Assembly: GCF_036013975.1 (NCBI RefSeq)
Contig: NZ_CP107904.1
Span: 5,791,001-5,855,000, forward strand
Origin: Kitasatospora sp. NBC_00458
GTDB taxonomy: Bacteria > Actinomycetota > Actinomycetes > Streptomycetales > Streptomycetaceae
DNA: 64,000 nucleotides
Direction: 5' to 3'
Part shown: in pieces, positions 60,152-64,000 of the stretch
Position numbering within the stretch: the first letter of the stretch is position 1
Layout of the letters: every line of letters begins with the position of its first letter
The notes under the pieces: model-generated
What the model saw: only the letters and a program-made list of their open reading frames with translations
What the model was told of the DNA's origin: nothing
Databases searched by the model: none
Made by a program: the position numbers and the translations under genes

Positions 60152-60715
60152 ATGAGCGTCGCGCCGTACCCCGACTGGATTCGGCCCCCTGTCGGTGGTT
60201 ACACCGCCGAGGACCTCGACCGGCTGCAGGATCTCCCGCCGCACACCGAGTTGCTCGACGGGAGCCTGATCTTCGCGAGCCCGCAGACGAAGTTCCATGT
60301 GAGGACGAAGCGCCTGCTGGAGCGTGCGTTGGAGCAGGCTGTTCCGGACGGTTGGGAGGTCTGGCCCGAGATGACGGTGACCATCGACCGACGGAACCGT
60401 CCGGAGCCGGACCTGCTCGTCGTGAACGCGTCCTCGGACACCGGGCACCTTCAGACGACCTTCGACGCCGAGCACGTGCTGCTCGCCGTCGAGGTCGTCT
60501 CGGAGGAATCGCGGGACCGGGACCGGGAGGTCAAGCCGCGGAAGTACGCGCGGGCAGGGATTCCCCACTTCTGGCGCGTCGAGTGCGACGAGGGGCGTCC
60601 GATCGTCTACACCTTCGAGATCGACCCGGCCACGGGCCTGTACGGCCCCACCGGCATTCACCACAAGCAATTGAGACTGACCCGGCCCTTCCCGCTCGAC
60701 GTCGACCTCCTCTGA
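60152..60715 (+). CDS. Uma2-family putative endonuclease (second copy)
   Basis: 187 aa from the ATG at 60152, chosen because GGGAGGA lies directly before it and after the upstream ATG at 60140. Uma2 core: EDLDRLQDLPPHTELLDGSLIFASPQTKFH, RPEPDLLVV, LLAVEVVSEESRDRDREVKPRKYARAGIPHFWRVE. Catalytic-type Asp/Glu/Lys are present. It differs clearly from the copy at 31533 and sits alone between the subtilase and leuB. Confidence 0.85.
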   Translation: MSVAPYPDWIRPPVGGYTAEDLDRLQDLPPHTELLDGSLIFASPQTKFHVRTKRLLERALEQAVPDGWEVWPEMTVTIDRRNRPEPDLLVVNASSDTGHLQTTFDAEHVLLAVEVVSEESRDRDREVKPRKYARAGIPHFWRVECDEGRPIVYTFEIDPATGLYGPTGIHHKQLRLTRPFPLDVDLL

Positions 60716-60771
60716 CCCGCGCGGCATGTCCGGATAGTGGACGCCGGATGTCAGGGTCTGGGACACCGGAG

Positions 60772-60777
60772 TAGCCT
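60772..60777 (+). promoter_or_regulatory. -10 element of leaderless leuB
   Basis: TAGCCT ends six bases before the leuB ATG at 60784, and no Shine-Dalgarno sequence fits in between. Confidence 0.5.
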
Positions 60778-60783
60778 CCGAGC

Positions 60784-61821
60784 ATGTCTCGCACGATTCG
60801 TCTCGCAGTCGTCCCCGGTGACGGTATCGGCCAGGAAGTGGTGGCCGAAGGCCTCAAGGTCCTCGGCGCGGTACTCCCCGCCGACGTGAAGCTGGAGACC
60901 ACCGAGTTCGACCTCGGCGCCCGGCGCTACCACCGCACCGGCGAGACGCTGCCGGACAGCGTCCTCGCGGAGCTCAAGGCGCACGACGCCATCCTCCTCG
61001 GCGCCATCGGCGACCCGAGCGTCCCCTCGGGGGTGCTGGAGCGCGGGCTCCTGCTGAAGCTGCGGTTCGCCTTCGACCACCACATCAACCTCCGCCCGGG
61101 CCGGCTCTTCCCCGGTGTGAAGTCCCCGCTGGCCGGCGAGCCCGCCATCGACTTCGTGGTCGTCCGCGAGGGCACCGAGGGCCCGTACGTCGGCAACGGC
61201 GGCTCGCTGCGCACCGGTACCGAGCACGAGGTGGCCACCGAGGTCAGCCTGAACACCGCGTTCGGCATCGAGCGGGTCGTCCGGGACGCCTACCGGCGCG
61301 CCGACGCCCGCCCGCGCAGGAAGCTGACCCTCGTCCACAAGAACAACGTGCTGGTGCACGCCGGCCACCTGTGGACCCGGATCTTCGAGCAGGTCGGCCG
61401 GGAGTTCCCCGAGGTCACCACCGAGTACCTGCACGTCGACGCGGCGACCATCTTCTTCGTCACCCAGCCCGAGCGGTTCGACGTCATCGTGACCGACAAC
61501 CTGTTCGGCGACATCCTGACCGACCTGGCCGCCGCCGTCACCGGCGGGATCGGCCTGGCCGCCAGCGGCAACATCAACCCGAGCGGCGACTTCCCGTCGA
61601 TGTTCGAGCCGGTGCACGGTTCGGCGCCGGACATCGCGGGCCAGGGCAAGGCCGACCCGACCGCCACCGTGCTGTCGGTCGCCATGCTGCTCGACCACCT
61701 CGGCCTCGCCGCCGAGGCCGCCCGGATCGAGGCCGCGGTCGCCGCGGACCTCACCGAGCGGACCGGAACCCGTACCACCGCCCAGGTCGGCGACGCGCTC
61801 GCCGCCCGAGTATCCGGCTAG
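60784..61821 (+). CDS. leuB: 3-isopropylmalate dehydrogenase
   Basis: 345 aa, the actinobacterial type. LAVVPGDGIGQEVVAEGLKVL, RPGRLFPGVKSPL, VVREGTEGPYVGNGG, and the metal/NAD region FDVIVTDNLFGDILTDLAAAVTGGIGLAASGNINPSG with FEPVHGSAPDIAGQG. It oxidatively decarboxylates 3-isopropylmalate in leucine synthesis. Promoter geometry suggests leaderless translation. Confidence 0.96.
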   Translation: MSRTIRLAVVPGDGIGQEVVAEGLKVLGAVLPADVKLETTEFDLGARRYHRTGETLPDSVLAELKAHDAILLGAIGDPSVPSGVLERGLLLKLRFAFDHHINLRPGRLFPGVKSPLAGEPAIDFVVVREGTEGPYVGNGGSLRTGTEHEVATEVSLNTAFGIERVVRDAYRRADARPRRKLTLVHKNNVLVHAGHLWTRIFEQVGREFPEVTTEYLHVDAATIFFVTQPERFDVIVTDNLFGDILTDLAAAVTGGIGLAASGNINPSGDFPSMFEPVHGSAPDIAGQGKADPTATVLSVAMLLDHLGLAAEAARIEAAVAADLTERTGTRTTAQVGDALAARVSG

Positions 61822-61884
61822 GCCGGAACCGAAAGTAGGTAGTCCGGCCTGGCAGGGCCGGAACCGACAGACGGTGTTCCGGCC
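61820..61884 (+). terminator. Two similar stem-loops after leuB
   Basis: Hairpin A pairs AGGCCGGA (61820-61827) with 61843-61850; hairpin B pairs GGCCGGAAC (61856-61864) with 61876-61884. Both share GGCCGGAACCGA, so they look like a duplicated terminator. Confidence 0.65.
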
Positions 61885-61940
61885 GGTGGGCCGGACCCCA
61901 TAACGGCAGCTCGCGGCTCCCCGAGGAGCCGACGACTGTT

Positions 61941-61984
61941 CGGCACGGCCCTCTGGATGCGAGTATCGACAGTGGGCCGTGCCG
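61941..61984 (+). promoter_or_regulatory. ilvE leader hairpin
   Basis: CGGCACGGCCC (61941-61951) pairs perfectly with 61974-61984 around a 22-nt loop, 87 bp before the ilvE start. There is no T-run and no Ile/Leu/Val-rich leader frame, so it is not an attenuator of the ilvB/cimA kind; it may be a second terminator or a structured 5' UTR. Confidence 0.4.
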
Positions 61985-62070
61985 TCGTGCGTCCGTTTCG
62001 GAGCAGTTCCCCGAGACGTTCACCCGGCGGAGGCGGCCCGGACCAACCCCACGGTGAAGGACACACAGCC

Positions 62071-63183
62071 ATGAGCACGCCCACCCAGGCGCCCATCACG
62101 TTCGACCTCAAGCCCTCCGCCCACCCGCTCTCCGACGCGGAGCGCGAGGCCCGGCTGGTTAACCCGGGTTTCGGACGGGTCTTCACCGACCACATGGTCA
62201 CCATCCGCTGGACCGAGGGCGTGGGCTGGCACGACGCCCAGCTGACGCCGTACGCGCCGCTGGAGATCGACCCGGCCAACATGACCCTCCACTACGGCCA
62301 GGCGATCTTCGAGGGACTCAAGGCGTACCGCCAGGCCGACGGCTCGATCGCGACCTTCCGCCCGGAGGCCAACGCCGCCCGCTTCCAGGCCTCGGCCCGT
62401 CGCCTGGCGATGCCGGAGCTGCCGGTCGAGGCCTTCGTCGAGGCCGTCGAGCTGCTCGTCCAGCAGGAGCAGGCCTGGGTCCCGAACGAGCCGGAGCAGA
62501 GCCTCTACCTGCGCCCGTTCATGTTCGCCACCGAGGTCGGCCTGGGTGTCCGCCCGGCCAACTCCTACATCTTCATGATCATCGCCTCTCCGGCCGGCGC
62601 CTACTTCCCCGGCGGCGTCAAGCCGGTCTCGGTCTGGCTCTCCGAGGACTACGTCCGCGCGGCCCCGGGCGGCACGGGCGCCGCCAAGTGCGCCGGCAAC
62701 TACGCCGCCTCGCTGGTCGCCCAGGCCGAGGCCGCCGCCAAGGGCTGCGACCAGGTGGTCTGGCTCGACGCCGCCGAGCACCGGTGGATCGAGGAGATGG
62801 GCGGCATGAACCTGTACTTCGTCTTCGGCGAGGGCGCGGACGCCCGGATCGTCACCCCGGAGCTGTCCGGCGCGCTGCTGCCCGGCATCACCCGCGACTC
62901 CCTGCTCCAGCTCGCCGCCGACCTCGGCCACCCGGTCGAGGAGCGGAAGATCTCCACCGAGGAGTGGAAGCGCGGCAACGCCGACGGCACCCTCACCGAG
63001 GTGTTCGCCTGCGGCACCGCCGCCGTCATCACCCCGGTCGGCTCGGTCAAGTCCCGCGGCGGCGACTGGACCGTCGGCGCCGGCGAGCCCGGCCCGGTCA
63101 CCATGGAGCTGCGCAAGGCCCTGCTCGCCATCCAGGGCGGCCAGGCGCCCGACACCCACGGCTGGCTGCACAGGATCGTCTGA
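62071..63183 (+). CDS. ilvE: Branched-chain amino acid aminotransferase
   Basis: 370 aa from the ATG at 62071 with GAAGGA upstream; a longer in-frame extension from 61957 is not conserved. Fold-type IV PLP enzyme: MTLHYGQAIFEGLKAYRQADG, the Schiff-base lysine Lys206 in GAAKCAGNYAASL, EEMGGMNLYFVF and EVFACGTAAVITPV. It makes Val, Leu and Ile from their 2-keto acids. Confidence 0.96.
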   Translation: MSTPTQAPITFDLKPSAHPLSDAEREARLVNPGFGRVFTDHMVTIRWTEGVGWHDAQLTPYAPLEIDPANMTLHYGQAIFEGLKAYRQADGSIATFRPEANAARFQASARRLAMPELPVEAFVEAVELLVQQEQAWVPNEPEQSLYLRPFMFATEVGLGVRPANSYIFMIIASPAGAYFPGGVKPVSVWLSEDYVRAAPGGTGAAKCAGNYAASLVAQAEAAAKGCDQVVWLDAAEHRWIEEMGGMNLYFVFGEGADARIVTPELSGALLPGITRDSLLQLAADLGHPVEERKISTEEWKRGNADGTLTEVFACGTAAVITPVGSVKSRGGDWTVGAGEPGPVTMELRKALLAIQGGQAPDTHGWLHRIV

Positions 63184-63202
63184 CCGCCGCGGCGGTACGG
63201 CC

Positions 63203-63234
63203 CCAGGGCGCCCCGCGACGGCGGGGCGCCCTGG
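63203..63234 (+). terminator. ilvE terminator
   Basis: Perfect 14-bp stem (63203-63216 with 63221-63234, 4-nt loop) 19 bp after the ilvE stop. Confidence 0.8.
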
Positions 63235-63304
63235 CGCGTCCGGGGCCGTTCCGGATACCGAGACGGGGCGGCCGGATCCCGGATGGATGTGCCAGACTTC
63301 GAGC

Positions 63305-63355
63305 GTGTCCTCGCTTTCGCTGATTATTAGCAGCAGGCGCGCCGGTCCGCAGTGA
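63305..63355 (+). CDS. cimA leader peptide (16 aa)
   Basis: MSSLSLIISSRRAGPQ is encoded from a GTG. It has Leu (CTT), Leu (CTG) and two consecutive Ile as ATT ATT, a codon that is rare here. CAGACT (63293-63298) ends six bases before the GTG and no Shine-Dalgarno sequence is present, so the leader mRNA is probably leaderless. It is followed by a T-run terminator before cimA, which supports ribosome-mediated attenuation by Ile/Leu supply. Confidence 0.78.
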   Translation: MSSLSLIISSRRAGPQ

Positions 63356-63356
63356 C

Positions 63357-63438
63357 CGCTCCCGCAGTACCCGATGCGGAGCGACCACCAGCGTCCAGAC
63401 CCGCGCGCAGACCTCTCGCACCCGCGAGGGGTCTTTTT
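63357..63438 (+). promoter_or_regulatory. cimA transcription attenuator
   Basis: A first hairpin pairs CCGCTCC-CGC (63356-63366) with GCGGAGCG (63376-63383), directly after the leader stop. The terminator is GACCTCTCGC (63410-63419) with 63424-63433, a 10-bp stem with one G-T pair and a 4-nt loop, followed by five T (63434-63438). T-run terminators are otherwise scarce in this window; the other clear one is at the ilvB attenuator. The antiterminator pairing was not resolved by eye. Confidence 0.75.
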
Positions 63439-63570
63439 GTTTCCCCCGGACCGGCCGGAGCCCCCACAAGGGGCCGAGGGACACCGGGCGCGCGCGGGAT
63501 GCTGGACAGTGGAGCCGGACCAGAACCGGCAGAGCAGCACCCGACCTCCCGGAACGGAGAACCCAGGGTC

Positions 63571-64000
63571 ATGACCCAGGCGAGCAACCTCCCAGACGAC
63601 GCCTTCCACGTCTTCGACACCACCCTGCGCGACGGCGCCCAGCGCGAGGGCATCAACCTCACGGTGGCCGACAAGCTGGCCATCGCCCGGTACCTGGACG
63701 AGTTCGGGGTCGGCTTCATCGAGGGCGGCTGGCCCGGCGCCAACCCCCGGGACACCGAGTTCTTCGCCCGCGCCGCCACCGAGCTCGACCTGGCCAACGC
63801 CCGGCTGGTCGCCTTCGGCGCCACCCGCCGGGCCGGCGGCAGCGCGGCCGACGACCCGCAGCTCGCCGCCCTGGTGAACTCGGGGGCGCCGGTCGTCACG
63901 CTGGTCGCCAAGGCCCACGACCGCCACGTCGAACTGGCCCTGCGCACCACGCTGGACGAGAACCTGGAGATGATCCGGGACAGCGTCGCCCACCTGCGCG
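63571..64000 (+). CDS. cimA: (R)-citramalate synthase, N-terminal part
   Basis: 143 codons are visible before the window ends. HMGL-like/DRE-TIM barrel start: FHVFDTTLRDGAQREGINLTVADKLAIARYLDEFGVGFIEGGWPGANPRD, with the DTTLRDG metal and catalytic motif. GGWPGANP and the start at MTQASNLPDDAFHVFD fit the LeuA-related CimA of actinobacteria rather than LeuA itself, which has a long N-terminal extension. CimA makes citramalate from pyruvate and acetyl-CoA for a threonine-independent route to isoleucine. Regulation by the upstream attenuator fits that role. Confidence 0.9.
   Translation, partial: MTQASNLPDDAFHVFDTTLRDGAQREGINLTVADKLAIARYLDEFGVGFIEGGWPGANPRDTEFFARAATELDLANARLVAFGATRRAGGSAADDPQLAALVNSGAPVVTLVAKAHDRHVELALRTTLDENLEMIRDSVAHLR

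Noticed and set aside
56272..60153. Minus-strand 1293-codon open frame
   Set aside because: Antisense shadow of the subtilase gene, Gly/Ala/Val-rich without conserved motifs.
61941..61984. ilvE attenuator
   Set aside because: No T-run follows the hairpin and no leader frame rich in Ile, Leu or Val codons precedes it.
63321..63355. Reading the 63305 frame as the start of cimA
   Set aside because: It ends at a TGA after 16 codons and is not in frame with a conserved cimA extension; it fits a leader peptide.

Overview
The window is a G+C-rich actinobacterial chromosome segment, almost certainly from the Streptomycetaceae (Streptomyces or Kitasatospora). Pointers are the GC-biased third codon positions, frequent GTG starts, long antisense shadow frames, long GC-rich terminators without T-runs, -10-only leaderless promoters and two GGDEF/EAL proteins flanking ligA, gatCAB and ilvBNC. 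From memory, the order sdaA-glyA-gcvH-gcvT ... dpp-like ABC operon ... cysteine desulfurase-mnmA ... ligA-GGDEF/EAL-gatCAB ... GGDEF/EAL-ilvBNC-serA-leuB-ilvE-cimA matches the Streptomyces coelicolor core region around SCO5469 to SCO5530; this was not checked against a database.

Layout. 1-8960 looks accessory: a WYL/DeoR-type regulator end, an epoxide-hydrolase-like protein lacking its catalytic residues, a membrane-anchored Xre protein, a lipoprotein, a trypsin-like protease, an ArsR regulator with a glyoxalase-fold protein, and a TetR regulator divergent from an FMN reductase plus MFS exporter across a multi-operator control region. 8960-15855 is serine/glycine metabolism: gcvT-gcvH-glyA-sdaA on the minus strand behind a tandem glycine riboswitch, with two SseB-like genes reading away from it. 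16349-22499 is a five-gene peptide ABC transporter. 22759-26778 holds a TRIC-type channel, an IclR regulator, a cysteine desulfurase and mnmA (sulfur to tRNA 2-thiouridine).

26768-32090 is a probable insertion with lower G+C in parts. On the minus strand it carries an anti-sigma-type ATPase, a small membrane protein, two tiny peptide genes and a PIMT-like O-methyltransferase interrupted by an in-frame amber codon. This resembles aspartimide-forming (imiditide-type) RiPP loci. On the plus strand it carries an Xre regulator, HD, Nudix and Uma2 genes.

32148-43431 returns to core genes: LOG, SDR, a MetE-like methionine synthase, ligA, a GGDEF-EAL protein with a TTA codon, gatC-gatA and gatB. 43566-50171 has a large LuxR-type ATPase regulator and a PAS-GGDEF-degenerate EAL membrane protein. 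50205-64000 is branched-chain amino acid and serine synthesis (ilvB, ilvN, ilvC, serA, leuB, ilvE, start of cimA), interrupted by a secreted subtilase and a second Uma2 gene. Two separate attenuators were found here, each with a short leader peptide rich in Ile/Leu(/Val) codons and a terminator with a T-run, one before ilvB and one before cimA. No tRNA, rRNA, CRISPR array, insertion sequence or phage gene was seen.
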